Positions 8,073 to 19,893 of a stretch of 64,000 bases of DNA are shown here, one piece after another. Position 1 is the first letter of the stretch. Each line of letters opens with the position of its first letter. The stretch is from Bacteroidales bacterium (GTDB lineage: Bacteria; Bacteroidota; Bacteroidia; Bacteroidales; UBA3824), in NCBI GenBank assembly GCA_016286055.1, contig JAEERW010000013.1, forward strand, positions 1 through 64,000. The letters run 5' to 3'. A program made the position numbers and the translations under genes. The notes beneath the pieces were generated by a model. That model had not been told where the DNA came from, searched no databases, and saw only the letters and a list, made by a program, of their open reading frames with translations.

Positions 8073-11000
8073 ATGAATAGAATACTGACATTGCTGTTGC
8101 TTGTCTGTTCTGGATTCGGCTGTTTTGCTCAGTCGTATAAATTTATTTCAGCCGAGGATGGACTATCCAACAGTTTGATAAACAAAATAATACAAGATCA
8201 ATATGGCTTTGTATGGATAGCTACCGAAGACGGACTGAATTGTTTCGATGGCAATCGGGTAAAAGTCTATAGGCACAATGATGCCGACTCTAACTCATTG
8301 GCAAACAATTTTATCCGCGATATTTTTATCGACAGCCAAGGACGTCTATTGGTAGGCACATACAAAGGGGTACAAGTATACAATCCGCTAGCCGACAATT
8401 TTTCAAAACCAGCGCGCCGCAGTGATGGCGATCCTTTTCATTTTTCAATTTCAAGTTTCATAGAACTATCTGATAGCACCATAATCGCACTAGGCGACTC
8501 GCCTTGCACAGTAGAAACCGACCGCAATGGCAACATTGTTGTTAAGCCATACATTCTTCCACAACGCACATCCGTGCATCCAGTAGACTATATGGTAGAA
8601 GCTCCAAATGGCAGTTTGTTTGTGGCCGACAATAGAGGCGGATTAATTCGCACAGATGCCAATTCGGTACATAATTACAACAGCAATATCCTTTCGAGCA
8701 CCCTGTTTAAAAACAAAGACGGTGATGTGTTTGCTTGCACATCAGGCAACGATGTATGTAAATACAATGCCGAAACCGATAGTTTTGAATGCGTAATTCA
8801 AGGCAAATCAGATATGCCATACTTTCTCTGCCGCTGGCTTGGCGACGACAAGATTTTGGCATGCACTGATGGCAATGGTTTAAAAGTTCTCGACCTTAAA
8901 GAAAAAACCATTTCGCACTACTCAATGTCGGTTCCGTTTTTAGACGATTCCAAACTCAAAGTACATTCGGTATTTGTGGATAAATCGGGCAACATATGGC
9001 TTGGGCTTTACCAGAAAGGGGTATTAGTGCTTAATCCCGAAAAGACAATATTCAACTATTTAGGTTATAAATCCGCCACCGACAACATAATAGGTCAAAG
9101 TTGTGTTTCAGCTTTGTGTTTCTGCAACGGAATGCTTTGGGTAGCCACCGACAACGACGGCATCTATGTTACCGATATAAAAACAAAACGCGTAGTACGT
9201 CATCTAGTGGGCAACAACTTTCCAAGCCTCATCGTGGGGCTTTGCGCTATCGACGACAAATATGTGTATGTTGGTAGCTACGGTTCTGGATTATGGAAAA
9301 TAGACACTAAAACATTTGAATATAAACGCATACCGCTAACCGACGATATTAACAGGCTGCATTTTTCGCGAGTGGCAAACATAGCAAGATTAGACGAAAA
9401 TGTTTTAGTGATAGCATCTCTTGGCAGTGGAGTAGGATTTGTAGACATTCGCACCGACAAACAGATAGTTTTCAAGAATGTAAGCTTAAATGCAAACCTA
9501 TGGTCGTGCTGTGTGGAAAAAATCGGAGAAAACAGTTTGGCAGTAGGCTCTTACAACGGCATTTACTTTATAGGCAATTACAACAAAAAAGCAGTATTTA
9601 AGCATATATTTGATCGCACCATAATATTCTCACTCCTTTCATTAGACGAAAACAGACTTGCCGCTGCCACCTCCGACGGATTGTACATCATCAAAGGCAA
9701 CAGCGACGGACAAGGCTGGGGAAAGGAATCTATTGCAATAGAAGGGGCATCATCAGCCGCATTCTACTCACTTACAAAAGATAGCGCTAACAACATTTGG
9801 GCAGGCTCCGACAATGGTCTTTATAGGATAACTACCGACAACGACGAATACAACATTACACGTTATTCCACATCAGACGGCACGGTAAACGGAGAATTTG
9901 CAAAAAATGCTGTATGTAGGTCAAACGAAGGAATTATCTATTTTGGAGGATTTGACGGAATAACATATTTCAATCCAAAGGATATACGCAAACAATTGTC
10001 TGCCTCCAATGGAGTAAAAATAACACGCTTTTGGGTACGGAACCGAGAAATCAACCCGTCAGACTCCACTCTCAATAAGCCAATTATATCTATACCAGCA
10101 TCTTGCGCACGAGAATTTGTTCTTCAGCACAATCAAAACTCATTCACGATAGAGTTTACTCCTGTTGACTTTTTTTCATCACCAAACACACATTATTATT
10201 ATACAGTCAACAACGATGCACCTGTCCGTATTGCCAATGATTCGCGGCAACTTAGTTTCATACGTCTGATTCCAGATGTTTACCAAATCAGCCTTTTCAG
10301 CATTACCGACGGTGTAGAATCACCCAAATACACCATAACGGTAACAATTATGTCGGCTTGGTATCACTCGCTAATTGCCAAGATATTATACATTATTTTG
10401 GGATTAACTATCGTATTATTGGTGGCATATATGGTTTATCGTCACAAAAAAAGCCAGCAAGAGATCGACAAACACCGTCAAGCAGAAATCGACAATAAGA
10501 TAAAACTACGTTTCTTCACCAACCTGATTCACGAGATACGTACACCTATGTCGCTGATTGTTAGTCCGCTGCAAAAAGTTGCATCCACTAATCAAGAGCC
10601 AAAAATACAAAACGAGATACGCACTATCTGCCTTGGTGTGGACCGTATGCGCAAACTTGTTGACAGTCTGCTTGATATGCGCAAAATAGACAATGGCAAA
10701 ATGTCGTTGGAACTGGCCGAATACGAACTTATTCCCATCATCAACAACATAATTGAATTGTTCGCTCTCAAAGCCGAATCAAAAAATATAAGCCTCACCT
10801 TCAAGCACAACCTTCCCGAAGGGTTTACCATAGTTACCGACAGTAATGCAGTTGACAAAATTATCACCAACCTGATTTCCAACGCTATGAAGTTTTGCCG
10901 CGAGGAAGGCGCAATAGAAGTGTCGGCACAGCTTACCGACAAGACAGTAGAAATCTCGGTATCCGACTGCGGTCCTGGTATTAACAACGACGATATCGAT

Positions 11001-12095
11001 AAAATATTCAACCGTTTTTATCAAGCGGATTCTACTCATATACAAACAGGTACAGGAATTGGTCTTCACTTGGCAAAATCATTAGCCCAACTACTTGGTG
11101 GCACTCTGTCAGCGCACAACAAAACCGATGCAGAAGGTGCTGTGTTTACATTTGCACATCCTCTCAATCTTACCAAAAACGCAGACACAACTTCAACACC
11201 AATAAAAAAAGACGATAATTTAGCAGAACAAAACATCCAAAACGTACAGGACGATACTCCTCAGAAACGACCTACAAGCAAAGCCGCTTTTGCTAAAAAA
11301 CGCATTTTCCTTGTGGAAGACGACCCCGATGTGGCAGAATACCTCATCTCAGAACTTCGCAACGAATACCTTGTTACCCATTTTTCTAACGGAGCAGCCG
11401 CAATGTCGGAGATACTTTACTATTTACCCGACCTTGTTATCACTGACATAATGATGCCGGAACTCGATGGTTATGGTTTGTGCAAACGTATCAAACAGAA
11501 TATCAACAGCAACGAAATTCCTGTGATAATAATCACCGCTAAAACCGGCGACGATGTGGAGATTTCGAGTCTGCAAGCAGGTGCCGATGCGTTTATCTCA
11601 AAGCCTTTCAACATTGATGTGTTAAAGCAGACTATTAAAAATCTTATTACAGTAAGGCACAAACTTATAGTTAATTACAGCGGTGCGCAACAGCCAACCA
11701 ATTCTGCCGACCTTGAACAATACGAAGACCCCGAAGAAAAACTTCTGAAACGTATTGTAAAGGCTGTGGAAAAAAACATCAGCAATGCCGAATACTCTAC
11801 CGAAATGCTCGCCGCAGATGTGGGTCTCAGCCGTGTGCACCTTTACCGCAAACTCAAAGACCTTACTAATCAAAGTGGGTCAGAATTTATTCGCAATATT
11901 AGACTCAAACGCGCGTCGGAATTGATTCTCAACCGCAAAGGTTTCTCTATTGCTGAAGTTGCCGATATGGTGGGATTTCCAAATACTGCATATTTTTGCA
12001 CGGCATTCCGCAACTTTTTCGGCACTAATCCCACAGCCTGGCGCGAACAGCATTCAAGCAGTCAGGACGAGGAAGAAACCTCCGAAAATTCTTAA
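8073..12095 (+). CDS. Hybrid two-component system sensor/regulator (HTCS)
   Basis: 1340-residue single-chain two-component system, the usual switch for polysaccharide-utilisation genes in Bacteroidota. Order: signal peptide (1-20); a periplasmic double beta-propeller of Reg_prop repeats (about 22-680, with recurring GLSN, FVWIATEDGLN and IWLGLYQKGV-type units); a Y_Y_Y domain (about 690-770); a membrane helix (about 775-797); histidine kinase with phospho-acceptor His820 in FFTNLIHEIRTPMS; ATPase with N-box NLISNAMKF and DCGPGI; a receiver domain with VEDDPD and phosphorylated Asp1125 in ITDIMMPELDGYG; and an AraC-type helix-turn-helix to the end. Such sensors bind oligosaccharides in the periplasm and activate adjacent enzyme genes, here most likely the GH43 and GH97 genes just downstream. 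A GTG two codons upstream is an alternative start. Confidence 0.95.
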   Translation: MNRILTLLLLVCSGFGCFAQSYKFISAEDGLSNSLINKIIQDQYGFVWIATEDGLNCFDGNRVKVYRHNDADSNSLANNFIRDIFIDSQGRLLVGTYKGVQVYNPLADNFSKPARRSDGDPFHFSISSFIELSDSTIIALGDSPCTVETDRNGNIVVKPYILPQRTSVHPVDYMVEAPNGSLFVADNRGGLIRTDANSVHNYNSNILSSTLFKNKDGDVFACTSGNDVCKYNAETDSFECVIQGKSDMPYFLCRWLGDDKILACTDGNGLKVLDLKEKTISHYSMSVPFLDDSKLKVHSVFVDKSGNIWLGLYQKGVLVLNPEKTIFNYLGYKSATDNIIGQSCVSALCFCNGMLWVATDNDGIYVTDIKTKRVVRHLVGNNFPSLIVGLCAIDDKYVYVGSYGSGLWKIDTKTFEYKRIPLTDDINRLHFSRVANIARLDENVLVIASLGSGVGFVDIRTDKQIVFKNVSLNANLWSCCVEKIGENSLAVGSYNGIYFIGNYNKKAVFKHIFDRTIIFSLLSLDENRLAAATSDGLYIIKGNSDGQGWGKESIAIEGASSAAFYSLTKDSANNIWAGSDNGLYRITTDNDEYNITRYSTSDGTVNGEFAKNAVCRSNEGIIYFGGFDGITYFNPKDIRKQLSASNGVKITRFWVRNREINPSDSTLNKPIISIPASCAREFVLQHNQNSFTIEFTPVDFFSSPNTHYYYTVNNDAPVRIANDSRQLSFIRLIPDVYQISLFSITDGVESPKYTITVTIMSAWYHSLIAKILYIILGLTIVLLVAYMVYRHKKSQQEIDKHRQAEIDNKIKLRFFTNLIHEIRTPMSLIVSPLQKVASTNQEPKIQNEIRTICLGVDRMRKLVDSLLDMRKIDNGKMSLELAEYELIPIINNIIELFALKAESKNISLTFKHNLPEGFTIVTDSNAVDKIITNLISNAMKFCREEGAIEVSAQLTDKTVEISVSDCGPGINNDDIDKIFNRFYQADSTHIQTGTGIGLHLAKSLAQLLGGTLSAHNKTDAEGAVFTFAHPLNLTKNADTTSTPIKKDDNLAEQNIQNVQDDTPQKRPTSKAAFAKKRIFLVEDDPDVAEYLISELRNEYLVTHFSNGAAAMSEILYYLPDLVITDIMMPELDGYGLCKRIKQNINSNEIPVIIITAKTGDDVEISSLQAGADAFISKPFNIDVLKQTIKNLITVRHKLIVNYSGAQQPTNSADLEQYEDPEEKLLKRIVKAVEKNISNAEYSTEMLAADVGLSRVHLYRKLKDLTNQSGSEFIRNIRLKRASELILNRKGFSIAEVADMVGFPNTAYFCTAFRNFFGTNPTAWREQHSSSQDEEETSENS

Positions 12096-12248
12096 AGTTT
12101 GTTAAAATTCACCGCTTCGACAAAAAAAATTGCTTACGATTGCGGCAGTGTCTTAATAATTGATTTACTTTGTATAGTTTTTTTAAGCATCACTAAGTAC
12201 GTTCACATTATTAATAATCACTGCATAATAAAAATAGACACAACAGTT

Positions 12249-13619
12249 ATGAGCAATTTTAAATTGATTTTGGCGGCTGCATTGGCGGCTGCGGGTCTTC
12301 AAGCCTCGGCGCAGAATCCCATTATTCGCGACCAATTTTCAGCCGACCCCACAGCAAGGGTTTTCAACGGCAAACTTTATCTTTTTCCATCGCACGATAT
12401 TCCACCGGCTTCGGCTGCCGATTATCCACGCAAAGATTGGTTCTGTATGGAAGATTACCACGTGTTCTCTTCTGAAAACCTTACCGACTGGACCGACCAC
12501 GGCGTAATTCTCAATCAAAAGCAAGTTCCTTGGGGCAATCCCACCGGATATAGTATGTGGGCTCCCGACTGTATCGAAAAAGACGGCAAATATTATTTCT
12601 TCTTCCCCAACGGCACTAAGGAGGGACGCGGATTCGGTATAGGCATCGCCACCGCCGACAAGCCCGAAGGTCCTTACACACCTATGGAGAAAAATATCGA
12701 AGGTATCAACGGTATCGACCCGGGACTTTTGCAAGCAAGCGACGGCAACACATATATTTTCTGGGGCGCAGGACGCTGTGCTAAACTAAAACCAAGTTTA
12801 AACGAGATTGCCGACGATACCCCCACTGAAACAATGAAATGGGGCGACCGCGAATTTCAGATGACCGGAGTAAACTGCCTCAAAGGTTTGCCATCGCGTC
12901 AGGCAGAAGGTCCTTTCCCATTTGAATACAATGGAAATTACTATCTTACATATCCTTACGTTCGCGAAAACACCGAGGTGATTGGCTACGCAATGGCTAA
13001 GAATCCTATGGGTCCTTACGAATACAAAGGCATCATTTTGGAAGAGTGGCCCGATTGCTGGACTATTCATCAATCTGTTGTTAACTACAAGGGACAGTGG
13101 TACTTATTCTACCATCACAACAACTATTCGCCCAATTTCGACAAGAGCCGCGCCGTATGTGTGGATAGCCTTTTCTTCAATGCCGACGGTACTATCCGTC
13201 CCGTTAAACCTACTCTCCGTGGCGTAGGCATCAACAACGCAACTCAGAAAATCCAAATCGACCGTTACAGCGAAATTGGCGGATCGGCTAAAATCGAATA
13301 CCTTCACGCCAACGACGCCGACACTACCAAACGTTTTGAAGGTTGGAAAACAATCTTTGGAAGCAACGGCAACGTGCGTTACAACCGTGTGGATTTTGGC
13401 GCAGGAAAATTCAAAAAAGCATATATTCAATATCGCTCTACAACAGGAGGTTCGGTAACCATCACCGACGGCACAGGCAAGCCTATCGCCGACGGATCAC
13501 TGCCACAAAGTGCGGAATTTAAAACCGCTACTATTGCTTTGAAAGCAAAACCCAAAGGTGTCATCGACCTGAAAATCACAGGTAAAGACATCGAAATTGA
13601 TTGGATTTATTTTAAATAA
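12249..13619 (+). CDS. Secreted glycoside hydrolase family 43 (arabinofuranosidase/xylosidase type)
   Basis: 456 residues: signal peptide (1-21), a five-bladed GH43 beta-propeller (about 23-310), and a C-terminal beta-sandwich resembling CBM6 (about 320-456). The three GH43 carboxylates are visible: general base Asp33 in FSADPTARV, pKa-modulating Asp157 in GIDPGLL, and general acid Glu220 in RQAEGPF. The family removes alpha-L-arabinofuranose or beta-xylose from arabinoxylan or arabinan; substrate cannot be fixed from sequence. I chose the ATG at 12249 because it begins the signal peptide; the 50 preceding in-frame codons are not protein-like. It lies 153 bp after the HTCS gene and is probably its target. 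Confidence 0.93.
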   Translation: MSNFKLILAAALAAAGLQASAQNPIIRDQFSADPTARVFNGKLYLFPSHDIPPASAADYPRKDWFCMEDYHVFSSENLTDWTDHGVILNQKQVPWGNPTGYSMWAPDCIEKDGKYYFFFPNGTKEGRGFGIGIATADKPEGPYTPMEKNIEGINGIDPGLLQASDGNTYIFWGAGRCAKLKPSLNEIADDTPTETMKWGDREFQMTGVNCLKGLPSRQAEGPFPFEYNGNYYLTYPYVRENTEVIGYAMAKNPMGPYEYKGIILEEWPDCWTIHQSVVNYKGQWYLFYHHNNYSPNFDKSRAVCVDSLFFNADGTIRPVKPTLRGVGINNATQKIQIDRYSEIGGSAKIEYLHANDADTTKRFEGWKTIFGSNGNVRYNRVDFGAGKFKKAYIQYRSTTGGSVTITDGTGKPIADGSLPQSAEFKTATIALKAKPKGVIDLKITGKDIEIDWIYFK

Positions 13620-13728
13620 GTATTATTCGGCTTTTTTCAAAACAAACACTTAAAAACAAGGTATCAGAAGTGCTTGAATAATATTTTTAAACGATTTTTT
13701 AACGTCAGTGATTACCGACATCCTAATT

Positions 13729-13756
13729 AAAACCCCGCCAAAACCGGGGTTTTATA
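13729..13756 (+). terminator. Rho-independent terminator after GH43
   Basis: Stem AAAACCCCG (13729-13737) with CGGGGTTTT (13745-13753), loop of seven, followed by an AT-rich tract. It lies between the GH43 and GH97 genes, so these may be separate transcripts. Confidence 0.7.
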
Positions 13757-13788
13757 TTTTTAGAAATTAACATTTTAAACTATTGTAT

Positions 13789-15654
13789 ATGATTAGATTT
13801 TGTAAAACTTTGACTTTGCTATCCACAGCGCTTGTGATTGGCGCATCGGGCTGCCATCAGCCCAACAATTTTATTTGCACTTCGCCCGACGCCAATATCA
13901 GGCTTTTTGCCGATTCGGGCAAGTTTAGCGTAACGTATTACGACCAAAAGGTGCTCACAATCGAAAAATTTGGTTTTGATAATTGTATTGCGCCCGATTT
14001 TTCGTATGTGCAAGCCGTTACCGACGACTACACAATGCTCACAGGCAAAAAGGCTAATTGCCAAAACCTTGCAAGCGAATATTCCGCCGCATTAAATCCC
14101 AACATCGACCTTATTTTGCGCGTGTACAACAATGGAATAGCATTCCGCTACCGTTTGCACAATCTCAACGATTCGGCAATTCCGCAAGAAAAAACCGCCT
14201 TTAATATTCCCGAAGGCGTAACCCGCTGGATGCAACAGTGGTGCGAATCGTATGAGGGATTTTTCCCAAAGGCCAACACCGCAAAACAACAACCTGTATT
14301 TAGTTTTTCGGGCGTGTTTAAATCGGCTGACGGATTTTGCTGTCGTTGGGGCTATCCCGCTTTGATAGAGCCGGTTAAAGATGTGTTTGTGCTTTTGAGC
14401 GAGGCTGATGTAAAAAATTATAACAGTGCATCTTGCCTTTGGAACGACAATAATCTTGAAACCTACGAAGTGCGTCCCGATAAAAACGAAACCACAATCT
14501 CCGGCGAATTTTTTACTCCGTGGCGTGTGGCTGTAATAGGCAAACTGGCTGATATTGTTGAAAGTACGCTCATTACCGACGTGTCAGAACCGACAGATTA
14601 TCAAGCCGACTTTTCGTGGGTGCAGCCGGGCGTGGTTTCGTGGATTTATTGGGCATACAATCACGGCAGCAACGATTACAACATTATAAAAAAATATGTT
14701 GACCTTGCCGTTACTCTTAAACTTCCATACGTGCTTATCGATGCCGAATGGGACGAAATGAAAGATGGAAAAACCATCGAAGATGCTGTAAAATACGCAG
14801 TTGACAAAAATATAAAACCCTTGATTTGGTATAGTTCGTCGATAGGTTGGGTAGATGGTGCTCCCGGACCAAAATTCCGTCTCAACAAACCCGAAGAACG
14901 TGAAAAAGAGTTTGCTTGGTGCGAAAAAATCGGCGTAAAAGGTGTAAAAATCGACTTTTTCTCCGGCGACAACCAAGCCAATATGAGTTATTGTATCGAC
15001 CTTTTGCAAAGTGCTGCAAAACACCATCTTACAGTAAATTTTCACGGTGCAACCATTCCTCGCGGATGGCAACGCACATATCCCAATCTTATGAGCACCG
15101 AGGCTGTTTATGGTGCTGAATGGTACAACAATGGACCTGAATTAACCAAAAAAGCGGCTTGGCACAACGCCACATTGCCCTTTACCCGCAATGTTATTGG
15201 ACCAATGGATTACACGCCTTGTGCATTTTCTGATTCGCAAAATCCTCACATCACATCCAATGCTCACGAATTGGCACTTACGGTATTGTTTGAATCGGCA
15301 TTGCAGCACATAGCCGACCGTCCCGAAAGTCTTTTGGCTCAGCCCAAAGAGGTGCAGGAGTTTTTTGGAAATCTTCCCGCCGCTTGGGACGACATCAAGT
15401 TTGTGGCAGGCTATCCGGGCGAGTATGCCGTAATTGCACGTCGCAAGGGAAATGTTTGGTATGTGGCTGGAATCAATGGCAAAGACGATAATCTTTCGGC
15501 AAACATTGATTTGAGTTTTATCCAAAATGCTAAAACAATTCAGGCATTTTATGATGCTGATAATGAATCCAAATGGTCAATCGAAAATCCCGAATCTTTA
15601 CCCAAAACCATTGAAATGACCCCAAGAGGAGGATTTGTTTTGGTGGTGGAATAA
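13789..15654 (+). CDS. Glycoside hydrolase family 97, retaining type (alpha-galactosidase-like), lipoprotein
   Basis: 621 residues. A lipobox (GASGC near residue 22) predicts a lipoprotein. The N-terminal beta-supersandwich (about 30-270) is followed by a TIM barrel (about 275-530) and a C-terminal beta domain. The barrel carries GVKGVKIDFF, with Asp389 at the place of the catalytic nucleophile of the retaining GH97 subgroup; inverting SusB-type enzymes use glutamates elsewhere. Known retaining members are alpha-galactosidases, so this activity is the best guess. WYSS, FHGA and STEAVYGAEW match conserved substrate-pocket strands. Start ATG at 13789; a TTG two codons upstream is less likely. 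Confidence 0.9.
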   Translation: MIRFCKTLTLLSTALVIGASGCHQPNNFICTSPDANIRLFADSGKFSVTYYDQKVLTIEKFGFDNCIAPDFSYVQAVTDDYTMLTGKKANCQNLASEYSAALNPNIDLILRVYNNGIAFRYRLHNLNDSAIPQEKTAFNIPEGVTRWMQQWCESYEGFFPKANTAKQQPVFSFSGVFKSADGFCCRWGYPALIEPVKDVFVLLSEADVKNYNSASCLWNDNNLETYEVRPDKNETTISGEFFTPWRVAVIGKLADIVESTLITDVSEPTDYQADFSWVQPGVVSWIYWAYNHGSNDYNIIKKYVDLAVTLKLPYVLIDAEWDEMKDGKTIEDAVKYAVDKNIKPLIWYSSSIGWVDGAPGPKFRLNKPEEREKEFAWCEKIGVKGVKIDFFSGDNQANMSYCIDLLQSAAKHHLTVNFHGATIPRGWQRTYPNLMSTEAVYGAEWYNNGPELTKKAAWHNATLPFTRNVIGPMDYTPCAFSDSQNPHITSNAHELALTVLFESALQHIADRPESLLAQPKEVQEFFGNLPAAWDDIKFVAGYPGEYAVIARRKGNVWYVAGINGKDDNLSANIDLSFIQNAKTIQAFYDADNESKWSIENPESLPKTIEMTPRGGFVLVVE

Positions 15655-15673
15655 CACAAGGATAATTAATATA

Positions 15674-15703
15674 AAAAGGCTGCCAATTCGGTAGCCTTTT
15701 TTG
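15674..15703 (+). terminator. Rho-independent terminator after GH97
   Basis: Stem AAGGCTGCC (15676-15684) with GGTAGCCTT (15690-15698) and a run of T. It ends the GH97 transcript. TATATTTG at 15721-15728 then provides a -7 box for the next gene. Confidence 0.75.
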
Positions 15704-15762
15704 TTTTCAAAAAAAATCCCTATATTTGCCAAAACGCCCATTATTAAAATAACTGATTAGCA

Positions 15763-16431
15763 ATGAGAACATTCTACATATTATTCTTTACTCTGAGCCT
15801 TGTACTAAGTTGTTGCGGGTTGAAATCTGATTCTGATAGTAAACACAGAAAGGATACTGTGATTAATTTCGATAGTCGTGCAATATATTGGCCGGGTACT
15901 ATATATCACGTTCCAACAGTAGAAATGCTTGATAAAGACCTTTATGCACAAACTATAAGAGCAAACGGGTATTACAACTTATATATATATGATACATTTA
16001 GGGATACGGTTGTCGATTTATTATATTATAAGTATGAAAAGTACAGAGAATTAAGGCTAAATGATTTGAGCAAATTCTACAAAATTCAAAGTACCGAATT
16101 TGTTGAAGACTTTATTAATACCTATTACAATCAATATCCGCTGACAGATAAAGGTTATAAAAATATTAGAAAGATAATTTTTTATTCTCTCTTTTATTAT
16201 TCGCCTTGGGACTACGGACATAATTATAACGATGTTAAAAACAATATTCAACAACCCTTCTTTATTGTTGATTCGTGCTTTGTTAATGACACCTTAAACA
16301 AAACTTATAAAGTAAATATTTGTGACACTATTGAAAATAGAAAAGCAAAAGTTGAACTCAGATACCAAAATAATCAATATAAGTTTATTTATGAAAAATA
16401 CTATAATGGTAAACTTTGGGAATATCTCTAA
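15763..16431 (+). CDS. Lipoprotein of unknown function
   Basis: 222 residues with a type II signal peptide and lipobox LVLSC (Cys17), so it is exported and lipid-anchored. The mature part is rich in Tyr, Asn, Asp and Lys (for example YYNLYIYDTFRDTVVDLLYYKYEKY) and I recognise no domain. Composition is visibly more AT-rich than the flanking CAZyme genes, which suggests later acquisition. It precedes a second unknown lipoprotein by 12 bp, and the pair probably forms one operon from the TATATTTG box at 15721. Confidence 0.75.
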   Translation: MRTFYILFFTLSLVLSCCGLKSDSDSKHRKDTVINFDSRAIYWPGTIYHVPTVEMLDKDLYAQTIRANGYYNLYIYDTFRDTVVDLLYYKYEKYRELRLNDLSKFYKIQSTEFVEDFINTYYNQYPLTDKGYKNIRKIIFYSLFYYSPWDYGHNYNDVKNNIQQPFFIVDSCFVNDTLNKTYKVNICDTIENRKAKVELRYQNNQYKFIYEKYYNGKLWEYL

Positions 16432-16443
16432 AATCAGAATTAT

Positions 16444-17547
16444 ATGAAAAGATATACATTTTACATATTTATATTTTTAATCACAATCTGTTCTTGTGCC
16501 GACAAACCCACTCAAGAATATCCCAAGATAGTTTATATGGAAGATTCTATACCATTATTAGGGTCTCCTGACACAGCCATACTCGCTCAATTTATACAAG
16601 GAGATGTTGACAAAACATATCTTTACAACAATTTAGTGTCGATGTCGTTGATATTGGAGCCTCCTGCCATATATCATTGTTTTATTTTGGAAAAAGTGGG
16701 CACCGACAAACAAATCTATTATTTAAAAATAGATGATGCTCTTAAATACAATTGGATTCCGCCTTATGATTCACTCTCGTACGATTTAAGTCTTGATATG
16801 TTAAAAACTGAGAGGGCAGGAACCACAACAATAAACAGAAGCACAGGGAAAGAAATTCATTACAAACCCGACACAGCGATGCAATGGTCGTCGAAATTTG
16901 AGCAATTGCCATCAATGCGCAAAAACTCTGAGGAGTATAACAAAATTGTGGACCAATGCGATGATGCCCAACAACTTGCTGATTATTGCAATCATTCTCT
17001 ATTTTTTCAAAACAATAGTTTCATTAGTTCTGATGATAAAAACGAGTTATTAAAACGCCTTATAAGCCAAACCCAAGCACATTTTGCGGAGTATTTTTTT
17101 GACTTTGACAGACCTTCATTCGATATTTATCCTATTATTGAGGGTCAATTTTATTGTGCTGTATTATACAGCACATATAAAGTTGAGGATTTTTCTAATT
17201 TTAAAAATGAGATATTGGAAGAGGGTGCAAAAAGATTAGAATGGTTATCTAATGAAGAATATCCACAAGAGCATTCAGACAATTACGGTTATCGAATATA
17301 TTCCCGATATTTGCTTAATATGAACACTGAAAATTTAAATAATATTCTAAATAATATTGATGAAATAGAAAATCTCTATAACCAATCATCAATGATGTTC
17401 TGCACAAGTCGACCGCACTTAGATTTTAGGTTGTTTTTCTTTAATATCAAATACGATGAAAACAACAAAATCACTATTGAAAAAAACTATTACAACAAGG
17501 AATATATTACAACTACAAGAATCAGAGGGTATTATTGGATATACTAA
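16444..17547 (+). CDS. Lipoprotein of unknown function, partner of the preceding gene
   Basis: 367 residues; signal peptide with lipobox ITICSC (Cys17-18 region). No known domain is recognised. The mature protein is acidic and helical, with Glu/Asn-rich stretches such as NLNNILNNIDEIENLYNQ near residues 298-315. It is AT-rich like its upstream neighbour and separated from it by 12 bp. It could be a second surface subunit or an independent cargo gene; nothing here links it to polysaccharide use apart from location. Confidence 0.75.
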   Translation: MKRYTFYIFIFLITICSCADKPTQEYPKIVYMEDSIPLLGSPDTAILAQFIQGDVDKTYLYNNLVSMSLILEPPAIYHCFILEKVGTDKQIYYLKIDDALKYNWIPPYDSLSYDLSLDMLKTERAGTTTINRSTGKEIHYKPDTAMQWSSKFEQLPSMRKNSEEYNKIVDQCDDAQQLADYCNHSLFFQNNSFISSDDKNELLKRLISQTQAHFAEYFFDFDRPSFDIYPIIEGQFYCAVLYSTYKVEDFSNFKNEILEEGAKRLEWLSNEEYPQEHSDNYGYRIYSRYLLNMNTENLNNILNNIDEIENLYNQSSMMFCTSRPHLDFRLFFFNIKYDENNKITIEKNYYNKEYITTTRIRGYYWIY

Positions 17548-17574
17548 TGATTTTCAATGAATAAGTTTGATTAT

Positions 17575-17612
17575 AAAAAAAGGAGAAAAACAATAATGTT
17601 TTTCTCCTTTTA
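17575..17612. terminator. Bidirectional terminator between convergent genes
   Basis: A long AT-rich hairpin: AAAGGAGAAAAAC pairs with GTTTTTCTCCTTT around AATAAT, with A-run and T-run flanks. It serves both the lipoprotein operon (plus) and the esterase gene (minus). Confidence 0.8.
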
Positions 17613-17634
17613 TATTTATTTTTTTTAAATCAAC

Positions 17635-19893
<2,259 letters not shown>

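Noticed and set aside
12099..12248. N-terminal extension of the GH43 protein
   Set aside because: The 50 in-frame codons before the ATG at 12249 are not protein-like and would bury the signal peptide.
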